Shown in pieces: positions 37,664 through 48,800 of a DNA stretch of 64,000 nt. A program made the translations under genes and the position numbers. Source of the DNA: Liolophura sinensis (Eukaryota > Mollusca > Polyplacophora > Chitonida > Chitonidae); NCBI RefSeq assembly GCF_032854445.1, contig NC_088305.1, positions 31,337,645 through 31,401,644 on the forward strand. The letters run 5' to 3'. The notes under the pieces were generated by a model that was not told the DNA's origin, did no database searches, and saw only the letters and a program-made list of their open reading frames with translations. Numbering within the stretch: the first letter of the stretch is position 1; each line of letters starts with the position of its first letter.

Positions 37664-40511
37664 TATTGAGAATTAAGCACCTCTTGCTCAGTAGACTTTT
37701 TCACAGGAACTAAATTGCGACATAACATTTTGGTCTGCCATACATCATGGCTGCCATTAAAACTGAACATGCCCATCATTTTTCAGGCTTACAGGACTTA
37801 AATCCTCTCTGAAAATGGTCCAAAGTTTTGTATTAACCCAGTGTCTAGGGTAAGGGTCAACTGATGAGGGGTCAGGTTGACTCTAACCACTGTGCCGATT
37901 ATCATCTCTCAAGTATTAAACCTGTCTGACATGGCTTAAAAAAAAAACCCTCACACATAGGTACATGCCATCCATGTGCAGCACTCACGTTTAGCTTCCA
38001 TATCAATCACAATTCTTTATTCTGTGTTTAACATTGGCACTTTCTCGGCATGTTCTTTTTCATTCCCAACATCTCACCCCCACCCCCTGTTTCTCAGTCC
38101 CTATGACAACGTTAATCGGTATGGTCACGAAGATTAATGTTTAAAAGCCTGGAAACAGCAGTGACAAAAATACAAGCCTCCTTTTAGCCGCATAACTACC
38201 TCGTCAGTTTCTGTATTTATTACAGTGGTTCTGAGGAAACAATGCCATGCTTTTTTCCTACTCAATCTATATCTCGCATGCCTGGGTTCATTTGGCCGGG
38301 CACAAATCATAGTCCATACCTTCTATCCTTCACCTACTGTCTAACTCTGGGACTGCAGGATTTATGTATCTAAGCCTTTATAAAAAGCGGACGGTAGATG
38401 TCGTATTGACCTTATGGTTCTCCCAAATCTCACTGACAGCCAGTATAGATGGGCTGGTACTCTCAAGATGATCAGGGTAGGGGTGTAAAGCGGGAAAATG
38501 ACATCTGACCAGACCCTTTACATCTCCATCCTTCTACCCACAGGATTTACAGCCTGAGAAGGATCATAAATATTGCCGCAAACTTCCTGTCTCAGTTCGC
38601 TTTGTTGGGAGCAAAAACAGGCCCACTAATGTGGAGCTCGCATGCCGTCTGTATCACTGATTTATAACATCTTGCGCAATAGTTTTGCGGATGGGGAAAT
38701 TTTATTCCCTGCCTCAGGCAAATTCGTCTCCCAGTTATATATGTGTTAATTTCAGTCGCAATATAATCAGACAGGACACACTTATTCATAGATTTACAAA
38801 TGTCCATATCAATCTTTGTTTTCCAGTTTTATTAATACAGAAAACCAGTAACCTGATGAGATTGTTCACATACAACTTGGTGCTTCGTCATGTCTTCATA
38901 AGCGAGTTAAGCAAGAACTTTGAGGGAAGAGCTATTGGCAATTATAGTGCCCAATTTCCAGCATTGGGATCACTTAGGATTGTCTTGCCACCCCTTCTCA
39001 TGACAAAACATCACTTTTTATTACAATCTCTGTGAATGCATGCAGTTATGACTGAGCATTTGCTGACCTATTTACAAAATTATTGAATATGGCTGGTGAA
39101 AATTGGACGCTCTTGACTTACTCTTCAGGAGGTTCTTTTCCTAAAGCAAAACTTTACACATTTCCCCAGATTTTTGTTGTAGAAATCTGATAACGTACTG
39201 AACTGCAGTGGTACAACTGGCCTTTCTAAGTGGGATGCCGCATGAGCGTGTGGAATCTGGCTTGTAATCAGGTAGTGAGAGGTACATGCACCTGATTGAT
39301 CAAAAAAGTGTCGCATTACAACACACTTCACAGGCATCAGCATCTAAGCTTGAGAGATGATCTCGGATAGAAAACACGGGTTTGTGCGAGGAATTTGCAT
39401 TCCTCCTGCAAGAAAACCAGGATGAAGGCAGTGTTGTAAAATTTGACACAACTATGTAACTCCTTAAGTGATACTAAAATAGCAGGCAAGATAATGAAGT
39501 CAATGTCTAAATGTTGTGACAATTCCATTGAAAATGTAAAAGCAACATGATAATTATGACAAAAACGCAAGAACTGTCTGCTTTTCAAGAACATTTTAGA
39601 CACAAATGCATCCGAAGGCTTTATTACTGTGCCACGTGCCCCATGTGTTTGCAGGTGTATTATCTAATCTCTATCAATGAAGCTAAATGAATTCATTGCA
39701 GGATCATCTTGAACTAAGTGGTTTCTTAAAGTAAGCGTAGTGATCTTGTTGGTATTGTTGGTATTATCAAGAAATGAATGAAAAACTTGACTGCCCAATT
39801 ACTATTATCATAAAATGCAGTTTCATTATGAAGAGTCAAGTATTAATTCTATCAACAATTTAAAGCAGCCAATTCTATATAACCTTTAACTTTTAATACT
39901 TATTCTGTTATCTTTAAAAACAGATACACACACACATATATATATATAGTATTGCAGACTGACACATCCTGAAAGTAAGAAATCTGTTATTTCAGAAATG
40001 CAGAAACAGATAACAAATGTAAACGTTTTCCAGAGCATGTTCAGAACACACTTCGTTAAACACCAAAAGAAAACGAAAAACTCATCAATAAAACTCCTTC
40101 AAAACTTGGATTATTTTCAGAAATAGTTGATTTTTTTAAAGTGACTTTTACACTTTAGGATTCAAGGGAACATCAGTGGCAAGTTTTTACATAGGCTATC
40201 CGTTAAACATTCTACAAAACCGTATCTTTAAGAAAAGCAAAGGAAGACCGATAAATCAAGTTCTGAAGTCATACTGCTGGACATCCAAACTTTGTCCAGG
40301 TTCATACATCTTACAAGCCTTTGGTGAAGGATAAAGAAGCACCAGTATCTTTGTTCAATATAGCTGCCAGAGAACCATATGTACAAATACAGATGCAACT
40401 GCAACTGAACTGTCCTGAAACGTTTTTAAATGACTGAAGACCAGCAATATGTGCTTGATTTACAGGGTTTCTTCATTTGTTTTTGCTAGCTAGCCAATCA
40501 CAGACGTGAAT
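37664..40511. other. non-coding stretch downstream of ZC3H10
   Basis: No separate gene is supported. A CA/TA microsatellite lies at 39927-39949. If the ZC3H10 transcript extends here, minus-strand ATTAAA near 39890 and AATAAA near 39620 are possible poly(A) signals, but neither stands out. Confidence 0.4.
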
Positions 40512-40517
40512 ACTTAC
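40512..40517 (-). promoter_or_regulatory. candidate 5' splice site just after the ZC3H10 stop codon
   Basis: On the minus strand the sequence reads GGCA followed by GTAAGTATTC. The intron-side GTAAGT is a perfect match to the metazoan donor consensus and starts 8 nt after the TGA. It would place an intron in the 3' UTR. Confidence 0.5.
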
Positions 40518-40525
40518 TGCCTGCG

Positions 40526-41740
40526 TCAGTGAGCCAAGCTACTATGGACCACAGTACCCATGCTTTGTGACACAATTGGGTAGGAGACCAGGGGCGTGCT
40601 GGGCCCAGACATGCTCAAGCTTTGAGGTAAACTTTGCGCTAAGCTCGCCGCTGTATTCAAGCTCTGGTGTAGAGACTCATGAGAGAGGGACACGGAGATG
40701 CTTGACTGGGGGAGCGACACCGGCACGATGGCCTGGGGGGTCAAGGTCGCAGTGGCCATGTTGCCCGCTCCGGAGGCAGTGATGCGCTGCTGCAGAGCTA
40801 TCTGCTGATTGGTCATGTCACATTTGAGGGCCAGTTGCTGGGTGAGGCTGGTGTTAAGGTGGTTACAGGGCGGCGGGCCGGGCGCGGGGGCAGGCGCAGC
40901 GACAGCAGGCGCAGGCGTGACTACGGTCGTAAGCGGCTGGCTCACAGAGATTGGCTGGCTGACAGGGGAGGCAGAAGGAACACTTTGTAACACATTAGAT
41001 TTGCTAACTCTGTATCGGGCATTCTGCTCCAGCAGAACTTCGTTTGTGGCCGTCAGATCTGCCACCTGCTTTTTCAGCTCGTCCACTTTCCGCCGCAGCA
41101 TTGTGTTCTCGTCTTCCAGCAACTGATAACTGAGGGGACGAGAATAGCGGCTCTCATACTCAAACTCCGACCGTCTTCGCTTTAGCGGCGTGTGCTCATA
41201 TTCGAATCGCTCAAAGCGTTCAAACTCATCTTCGTAAGGATCGTACAGTTTAGACTGGGTGCGAGTCCGACTCAACGGCGTGTGGTCAGACTTTCGTACC
41301 TCAAACTCGTACTCCACACCAGACACATGCCGGAATTTGCATTTTGCACCACGTTTGCATTCCCCATTGAGATAGTCTTTGCAAATGGGCACTTCTCCCC
41401 GGAGCAGTGGGAGTTCCTTAGGGGTGACCCCGATACCTAAAGCAGCGGCTTGCTGTAGCCGCACTGGCAGCTGTCCAGTCTGCTTGTGATGGTCTTCCTC
41501 CTCCCGAGTGCAATGTAGGAACTTACAGTTCGCACGGCGACATCCCGTGTTCTGAAAATCGTGACAGAAAGTATACTCCTGACGCCGACCTAACTCCTTT
41601 GCTTCGGAGGAGTCCGGGTGGCGGTATTTGCACCGCTTCCCTCGTTTGCACACATTGCGCAGATAGTCCCGGCATATATCATCACCTTTGACACCATTCA
41701 TGTACTTCTCCTCACTACTGCAGTCACTGTTATCTGACAT
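40526..41740 (-). CDS. ZC3H10: zinc finger CCCH domain-containing protein 10 (ZC3H10 orthologue)
   Basis: A complete 404-residue frame in a single coding exon. Three CCCH fingers are visible: C23-x7-C31-x5-C37-x3-H41, C59-x7-C67-x4-C72-x3-H76 and C120-x7-C128-x5-C134-x3-H138; this triple arrangement and spacing is that of ZC3H10. Residues 145-200 are rich in charged and aromatic residues, with two HTPL-x-R motifs. Residues about 206-243 form a coiled coil (ENTMLRRKVDELKKQVADL). The tail is Ser/Pro/Ala/Gln-rich and ends in a segment, TPLVSYPIVSQSM, conserved in vertebrate ZC3H10. Its length is close to the roughly 430 residues of the human protein. The start is supported by GCC before ATG and an in-frame TGA twelve codons upstream (41777-41779). 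In mammals ZC3H10 is a nucleic-acid-binding nuclear protein linked to mitochondrial and thermogenic gene control and to growth suppression; its role here is inferred by orthology. Confidence 0.97.
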   Translation of the reverse strand: MSDNSDCSSEEKYMNGVKGDDICRDYLRNVCKRGKRCKYRHPDSSEAKELGRRQEYTFCHDFQNTGCRRANCKFLHCTREEEDHHKQTGQLPVRLQQAAALGIGVTPKELPLLRGEVPICKDYLNGECKRGAKCKFRHVSGVEYEFEVRKSDHTPLSRTRTQSKLYDPYEDEFERFERFEYEHTPLKRRRSEFEYESRYSRPLSYQLLEDENTMLRRKVDELKKQVADLTATNEVLLEQNARYRVSKSNVLQSVPSASPVSQPISVSQPLTTVVTPAPAVAAPAPAPGPPPCNHLNTSLTQQLALKCDMTNQQIALQQRITASGAGNMATATLTPQAIVPVSLPQSSISVSLSHESLHQSLNTAASLAQSLPQSLSMSGPSTPLVSYPIVSQSMGTVVHSSLAH

Positions 41741-41804
41741 GGCGACGTCTGTTTGTTTGTCCGTCCGTCTGGCCGCTCAGCACTTGTTAATAGCCAGGTT
41801 ATCA

Positions 41805-41813
41805 CTACACCAT
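41805..41813 (-). promoter_or_regulatory. minimal upstream ORF (ATG GTG TAG) in the ZC3H10 5' UTR
   Basis: This is the only ATG on the minus strand between the predicted acceptor at 41991 and the main start. Its context, GGGC-ATG-G, has a purine at -3 and G at +4. It stops after two codons, 64 nt before the main ATG, so it could tune translation by reinitiation. Its presence in mRNA depends on the predicted exon limits. Confidence 0.5.
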
Positions 41814-41818
41814 GCCCA

Positions 41819-41876
41819 CGCAGCCTTGACCTTTCACCACCAGGGGAGGGGGCAACCCGACGCAGCCTTGACCTTT
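41819..41876. repeat. 16-bp direct repeat with nuclear-receptor-like half-sites
   Basis: CGCAGCCTTGACCTTT occurs at 41819-41834 and again at 41861-41876, 42 bp apart. The second copy is followed by GGGGTCA at 41882-41888, so TGACCT and GGGTCA face outward with an 8-bp gap. The stretch lies in the GC-rich 5' UTR. Confidence 0.7.
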
Positions 41877-41990
41877 GGCCTGGGGTCACAGCGAGCGAGG
41901 CGAGATTAAGCACTAGTCAGTCAGGTCAGTGTAATCGCAGGTCCTGTCCTCGTGCGTACGGCGCGGGCGGTACCCAGCAGGCAGCGAATA

Positions 41991-42010
41991 CTGCAAATAC
42001 AAAATAAACT
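41991..42010 (-). promoter_or_regulatory. candidate 3' splice site opening the ZC3H10 coding exon
   Basis: The minus strand reads AGTTTATTTTGTATTTGCAG, a T-rich tract ending in CAG, then exon sequence from 41990. This implies one or more non-coding 5' exons further up (higher coordinates), as in the vertebrate gene, where the coding part is also confined to one exon. Confidence 0.55.
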
Positions 42011-43582
42011 TCACATTAGAGCACTGCTTGCGAACTTAGGCTTGCGATCCAAGCTGGAGACAAAATTGTGGCTTTTGCTGAATAACTTTCTTCGACATTG
42101 TATATAAATAAAACTCCACACTTTAAAAAGATCCACTAGAAAGGCGTGTCAGAATCAGCTACAAAAAGAAACTTGTCAAGTGTGAACCGCTCTGATTTGC
42201 TACTTAATTAGAAAAAGAATTGCTGCGCTTCCTGAAAAAATGATGTCAAATACTAACACCCCAAGCAACAACATAATCTCAAGACATTAGATCTAATTAA
42301 AACATATAAAAAATATCTGATCCCCAATAAAAAAAAAGTAGCAGTTATTAGAACACGCTTTGCTATAATTAATACGTAATATTTCTCTTAAACCATGGCA
42401 GGAGAAAATGCAGTATTCAGCAAAAGCTGTAGTTTTGCCTTCCTAGGAAAGATGCTTTGTTTACATCACGCTGATTTAAATTACCTAAATTTCTTTCAAA
42501 ATGAATGAGAGCAAATTATATGCTTACAATTATCAGGATTTTACTTTAACACAAACCAGTGGAAGAGAAATGACACACTGTTAGAAAAGTTTTCTTGTTT
42601 AAAGCACTTTTAAATTTCCACAAAAAGTTTGCAACGCATTAATACAAACAAACAGATAATAAATCATATATAACAGGTTTTGCAGCCATTAACAAAGTTG
42701 TTTATGTCTGCTAGCTCATCCATGTTTGCAGATGGAGTGTGATTGAGTTCACATCACTCACAGTCAACAGAAAGAACGTGACATCATCACTTATTCCACA
42801 GAGGAAAACAATGCAGCTATTTAGGTATACATGTACTTGTTATTCATACACTCAATAGATCTAGAACATCCTATTTAGTGATCATTGGTCTAAAAAAGCG
42901 GGCTACCTGTTTCAAAATGTACTTGTTAAAGCAGCAGGCTGCAGCAGGCTCTACCATCTGCTAGTGCCCCTTATAGTCCCCTTACAGTCCCCCTTACAAT
43001 AATTATAATGTTAGTCATTGTAATGATTGATAACTTCTAAATTCTTTCTGTGACATTAAAGACATTTTATTTTAACAGGTTTATTTTAGACAGCTGATAT
43101 ATCCCAAAATATATCTCAAGCAATGATGTAATGGACAAGCTGGTCTATCAAGTAAAGTCACATGTAGACTGCTCATGCCTGTTAGATGAAAGACCATTTT
43201 ATTCTGGAGTACACCTGTTAACCTCTGCAGGTCACGAGAGATAAGGGCATTTAGTCAGCACACGAATCCGTGCTGTACGTTTTTTGTTGTGTCATGTACA
43301 AAAATGTAACGCATGCCATATATATATACATTTATCAAAAGGAAAAAACCAAGAAAAACTCAACTTTTTACCACTTTATATGTGTGTATATATAAAATTG
43401 TGGCTTTTGTGTGTGTGTATATATATATATATATATTCACAGCCACATACACAAAATAAACAGAATGACATTTGTTTTAGATAATTTATTATCATTGCTA
43501 GACATTCCTATCTTCCTTAATCGCCAAAACTATCACCTAATGATGTCACGACTGAGAGCAGGTCATAATGTACATACATAAT
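42011..43582. other. non-coding stretch, probably ZC3H10 5' intron or upstream region
   Basis: No coding frame is supported. TA/TG microsatellites lie at 43318-43328 and 43410-43437. The position of the upstream exon and promoter could not be determined by eye. Confidence 0.4.
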
Positions 43583-44727
43583 CCCAAATCTGTGACCCAG
43601 GGACAGTGAAATAACATGTTGTTCCCAAATCTGTGACCCAGGGACAGTGAAATAACATGTTGTTCCCAAATCTGTGACCCAGGAACAGTGAAATAACATG
43701 TTGTTCCCAAATCTGTGACCCAGGGACAGTGAAATAACATGTTGTTCCCAAATCTGTGACCCAGGGACAGTGAAATAACATGTTGTTCCCAAATCTGTGA
43801 CCTAGGGACAGCGAAATAACATGTTGTTCCCAAATCTGTGACCCAGGAACAGCGAAATAACATGTTGTTCCCAAATCTGTGACCCAGGGACAGTGAAATA
43901 ACATGTTGTTCCCAAATCTGTGACCCAGGAACAGTGAAATAACATGTTGTTCCCAAATCTGTGAACCAGGAACAGTGAAATAACATGTTGTTCCCAAATC
44001 TGTGACCCAGGAACAGTGAAATAACATGTTGTTCCCAAATCTGTGACCCAGGAACAGTGAAATAACATGTTGTTCCCAAATCTGTGACCCAGGGACAGTG
44101 AAATAACATGTTCCCAAATCTGTGACCCAGGGACAGTGAAATAACATGTTGTTCCCAAATCTGTGACCCAGGGACAGTGAAATAACATGTTGTTCCCAAA
44201 TCTGTGACCCAGGAACAGCGAAATAACATGTTGTTCCCAAATCTGTGACCCAGGGACAGTGAAATAACAAGTTGTTCCCAAATCTGTGACCCAGGAACAG
44301 TGAAATAACATGTTGTTCCCAAATCTGTGACCCAGGGACAGTGAAATAACATGTTGTTCCCAAATCTGTGACCCAGGAACAGTGAAATAACATGTTGTTC
44401 CCAAATCTGTGACCCAGGAACAGTGAAATAACATGTTGTTCCCAAATCTGTGACCCAGGAACAGTGAAATAACATGTTGTTCCCAAATCTGTGACCCAGG
44501 GACAGTGAAATAACATGTTGTTCCCAAATCTGTGACCCAGGAACAGTGAAATAACATGTTGTTCCCAAATCTGTGACCCAGGGACAGTGAAATAACATGT
44601 TGTTCCCAAATCTGTGACCCAGGGACAGTGAAATAACATGTTGTTCCCAAATCTGTGACCCAGGAACAGTGAAATAACATGTTGTTCCCAAATCTGTGAC
44701 CCAGGGACAGTGAAATAACATGTTGTT
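43583..44727. repeat. 41-bp tandem array, about 28 units
   Basis: Units of 41 bp contain aatctgtgacccagggacag, tgaaataacatgttgttccc, with a gggaca/ggaaca and agtg/agcg polymorphism. One unit near 44110 is short by 3 bp. No frame on the minus strand contains a stop, so three overlapping frames of 336-412 codons result; they are artefacts of the repeat. Confidence 0.97.
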
Positions 44728-44815
44728 CCGAAAAGGGAAGACAACGGAGGTTCTGTGGACCCCTTGCTAAGCCAATGCCAAATAAACATGTAAATATGCA
44801 ATCATCTAACATTAA

Positions 44816-45300
44816 CCTTTAAGGGAAGGAATTAATGCATTTATCATAATCTCTCAAGGAAACTTCTAGCTGTTATAAAACTTTATGAAATATGCTAAAG
44901 ATATTTATATTTAATAAAGGAAAACATCTATCATGAGCCTTTCAGGGAAGGAAAACATCGATCATAAACCTTTAAGGGAAGGAAAACATCGATCATAAAC
45001 CTTTAAGGGAAGGAAACTGTCTATCATAAACCTTTAAGGGAAGGATACCATCTATCATAAAACTTTAAGAGGAGGAAACCATCTATCATAAACCTTTAAG
45101 GGAAGGAAACTGTCTATTATAAACCTTTAAGGGAAGGAAACCATCTATCATAAAACTTTAAGGGAAGGAAACTGTCTATCATAAATCTTCAAAGAAAACA
45201 ATTAAATATCATGAACCTTTAAGGAAAACACAAATGCCTCAAAGGGAAACATATATCATAATTAAACCTTTAAGGAAAACACCATCATTTTAAAGCCTGT
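44816..45300. repeat. 31-bp tandem array, degenerate at both ends
   Basis: The core at about 44930-45190 has units of 31 bp (gatcataaac at 44960 and 44991) built on cctttaagggaaggaaac and catctatcataaa. Copies outside the core are diverged and shortened. Confidence 0.9.
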
Positions 45301-45678
45301 AAGGAAATGATCCATAAACGTTTACAGAAAACACTTATAATAAAAACCATACACCATTATATCACGGCCACCTTCTTCACTTCAGGATAGCTATAGGAAC
45401 ACAGGATGTTCAAATTACACCACGCTACCTATTAATAATAAAACAGCAGTCTCTGGGATGGAGTATTTGATGAAGGAAATGGCAACTCCAGTTTACGTTT
45501 GCCTGGGCAGATAAGAATGGTATACATATCTACACTGTTATGAGTTTGTCTCGGACAAAATATCCATCACAGATTTATACAAGTCATATCCAATCATTGC
45601 CATCTTCTGTATCGTTTTTAGGAGTACATGTACTTATTCCAGGTTTGGGGGGGGGGGAGGGGAATGTTAGTAGCATTG

Positions 45679-45814
45679 ATTTATTTACTTGATTGGTGTT
45701 TTACGCTGTACTCAAGAATATTTCACTTGTACGACGACGACCAGCATTATGGTGGGAGGGAACTGGTATAGCCCGGAGGAAACCCACAACCATCACAGGT
45801 TGCTGACAGACCTT
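45679..45814 (-). mobile_element. SINE family A 3' half
   Basis: atttatttacttgattggtg, tactcaagaatatttcactt and ccagcattatggtgggaggg are clear. The copy stops in the body at gctgacagacctt, so the head is absent. A G run (45648-45657) lies just before it. Confidence 0.85.
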
Positions 45815-48800
45815 CTCTAGTAGCACTGAGGCAATATTTAAGTAGCACTGAGAAACATAAGGACAGCCAATACTAATCAAGCTGTATGAAAACTAACAAA
45901 GTCATTTTCAATGAAAATATTTGTATGATGGCTTAAATACCAAAGTTTTAGTTTCCACAAAAAATTCTTCCATTTGCAGACTTGAAAGCTCTTAATACAG
46001 CATTATTCTGATTTGCATCTTTTTTTTTAACAGAAATTCTTTACATATGTCATAAGTTTGAGATCAAAATCCTAAAATGTTTTTCCTAAACATGTTCCGG
46101 AGCAGAGTTGCAGGATGCATGGCACAAGGTCTTTAAAACATCACATTGTAAATGTCTGGAGCAAGTCTGCATGAAGGTAACACATACATAACTCTCTCGG
46201 GACAAAACCTTCCCAACGCACAGATTAATACGCCTTTATTCCAGTTACCTGCACCGCAAGTTTGTGTTTGTCTCCACGTCGATAATCCCTCGAAACAGCT
46301 TTGATCTCGCCACAAAAATCATGATTAACCTTTTCTCTAAACGACTTCAAAGTCGCAGTGCAGTCATTAATTACGTAGCATTTTCCTCGCTAACAAAGTA
46401 AACCCTGATCAGAGAAGCCAATGTAGTTCCTGAGAGAGCAGACATATAGCAAGAGTTATCACATTTACGAGGCATGTGCACCCAACATATTGGTCATGCA
46501 GCCCCACAATATACATGAATATTTCACCGGATTTTCTTGCATTGCACAAGCCAACAACAACTGGCAACTGCAACTTTTACAGCTTCAGGGCAATTATCTT
46601 GTTAGAGACTCCAAGTTTTTCTTTCAGCAAGTCACCAGGAAGCCTTAGCCTCCAAAAAACTTCCCTGGCTATTATTCACGGATAATTCACTGGCAATAGG
46701 CTGCAGACTCCACAGGTATTGCAATTAAACCTGATCAAAACCACCCCCCCATCCAACTTCTGAAACTCTCCTCCCCCCATTGGCATAACTCCTGAACTCT
46801 TTCAGCCATTTCAGGAGCTATGTCTGGTATCTGACCCTCATCTTAAGTACAAATTACAAAATGGGCAAATCAGAAAAACACATTTTTTGTTTGTGTCATT
46901 CAGTGCTTGTGTATGTGGAAAACAAAGAGAGCAGAAGAATCTACAAATCCACTGGCCAAGGTTGGGATTGAACCCAGTAATACGTTGCTCAGCGCCTTCA
47001 ATACCACTGAGCAATATTTCTCTCTCAGAATGCTGAAGATCTGACAGATTCTGTAGACAAATACATTTCTAGATTAATCAATTTTCTAAAAAAAAAAACA
47101 ACAAAAAAAACAGCACATTTTCATCCAAACATTTTGGATAAATGACCCTCTGTAAAGTATAAATTCACTGATCCTCTATTCTGAATGTCTATATTCACCT
47201 GAAATCCTTACATGTGCAGGCCTGAATGGCTGCTCACGTACGTGGTAATTCCTGTCCACCACATAAAACAGTCGGTTAAAAAATACAGGCTACTGCCAGA
47301 ATGGATGACAAACTCATCTACAGGAAGACATAAAGCAGCGATGTAAACAGAGAACCAGTATAAAGCTGGCTTCTTGTTTCATCCCATTGGCGTGGCGTTG
47401 ATAGATGTTACTGTACAATGGGCTTGGCCTAGGGCTAACAGCAGCGGGACTGAAACAGTCTCCATCTTATCAAAGATACTATCATGGCTCATAATATTGA
47501 CTTGAGGGTGACATAATATTTACTCTCCACAGAAACTATAAACAGCCAATGAATGATAAATGGCTCAGGAGTTACCACAGTGAAATATCACATTGTTTAG
47601 GTATAGTACGCACGAGAACTTCCCTATCAGAGAGATCAACATACAGGCCAACTAGACGGTAGATACTGTGCTTTTTGTTCTCTTTCCTTGATAGGGTACT
47701 TCTACAGTATATACAAGTGCATGGCACAGCAATATATTAGGTTCGGCCTTTTTTTCAAGATCATTTTCAAATTTAGTTACATATGCGCAGATTTTAACCT
47801 TCACATGTAGCTTTAAGTCACAGAGTTCCAACTAAAACAAACAGATTCACCAAAATCTACAGCAAACAGGATCTGAAAACACAAAGCACTTCAAATCATG
47901 ATCACATAGCAGATTTCTACATGTACCCCGGATACTTGATCAACAAGATTTGTGATCAGGTTTTTGGAAGACTTATACCTGTACATATATGTGTGCTCGT
48001 TGTTTTATTGTCAGGATACACCTGGATACGCCGGGATATACCTGAACAAGCAGTACAATATTCATCACCTGAAATCTCAGAAGATGAAGACCTTTCAGTG
48101 CTGTCAGTGTCGTAAACTGGAACTTCACCACTGTAAATTACTTATACAAATAGATACAGCCGTATATTTGCTTTTGTATGCCTAGAAAACATCTCGAAAT
48201 TGACATCGTTTTAATACAGAATCCAGGTTCAAAGGCAGATAAGCCTTGCAGGTAGTCAGAAAGAACAGGGAATTCTTCAATTATTGCTCAAGAAATTACT
48301 GCATAAAGAAGAATGAATTTACTACACTGAGAATTGCTACTGTTTCCATGTATATTGTCCCATCACTAATAGCAATGAAGTTGTACATGTAGAATAAAGT
48401 ACATTGTACAAATATATCGATGTTTTCACCACAAAGGCTGTACTATATAAACATCCACTGTTGCAAATTGTAACTAGTATAATGAAATTTTTGTGATCAC
48501 TTTGCTGTAATAATGTGATACTTACATTTATATATTGATCATCCAGTTACACACATTTCTATTTAAAGGTGGAGTAATAGCTTTTTCTATTTTTCTTCCA
48601 AGAGAAAAAGACACATGAAAATAATGTTTGTACCGTGAGTATTTAATGCAACCTTTTGCTTCATACACATGTTTGCACTAGAATTTGGCTTTCACAGCTA
48701 ACACGTGTTCAACCTGGTTTCTAATCATTTTTATATTTTCAATATATTCATAAATATTATCATAATTTAGGTTAAATGCATATCTTTCGATATAAACAAC

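Noticed and set aside
40809-41126. Plus-strand frame opposite ZC3H10
   Set aside because: Antisense shadow of the conserved ZC3H10 coding sequence.
41698-41913. 71-codon frame overlapping the ZC3H10 start
   Set aside because: It begins at GTG, not ATG, contains no internal ATG and resembles no known protein; it is a GC-rich shadow of the 5' UTR.
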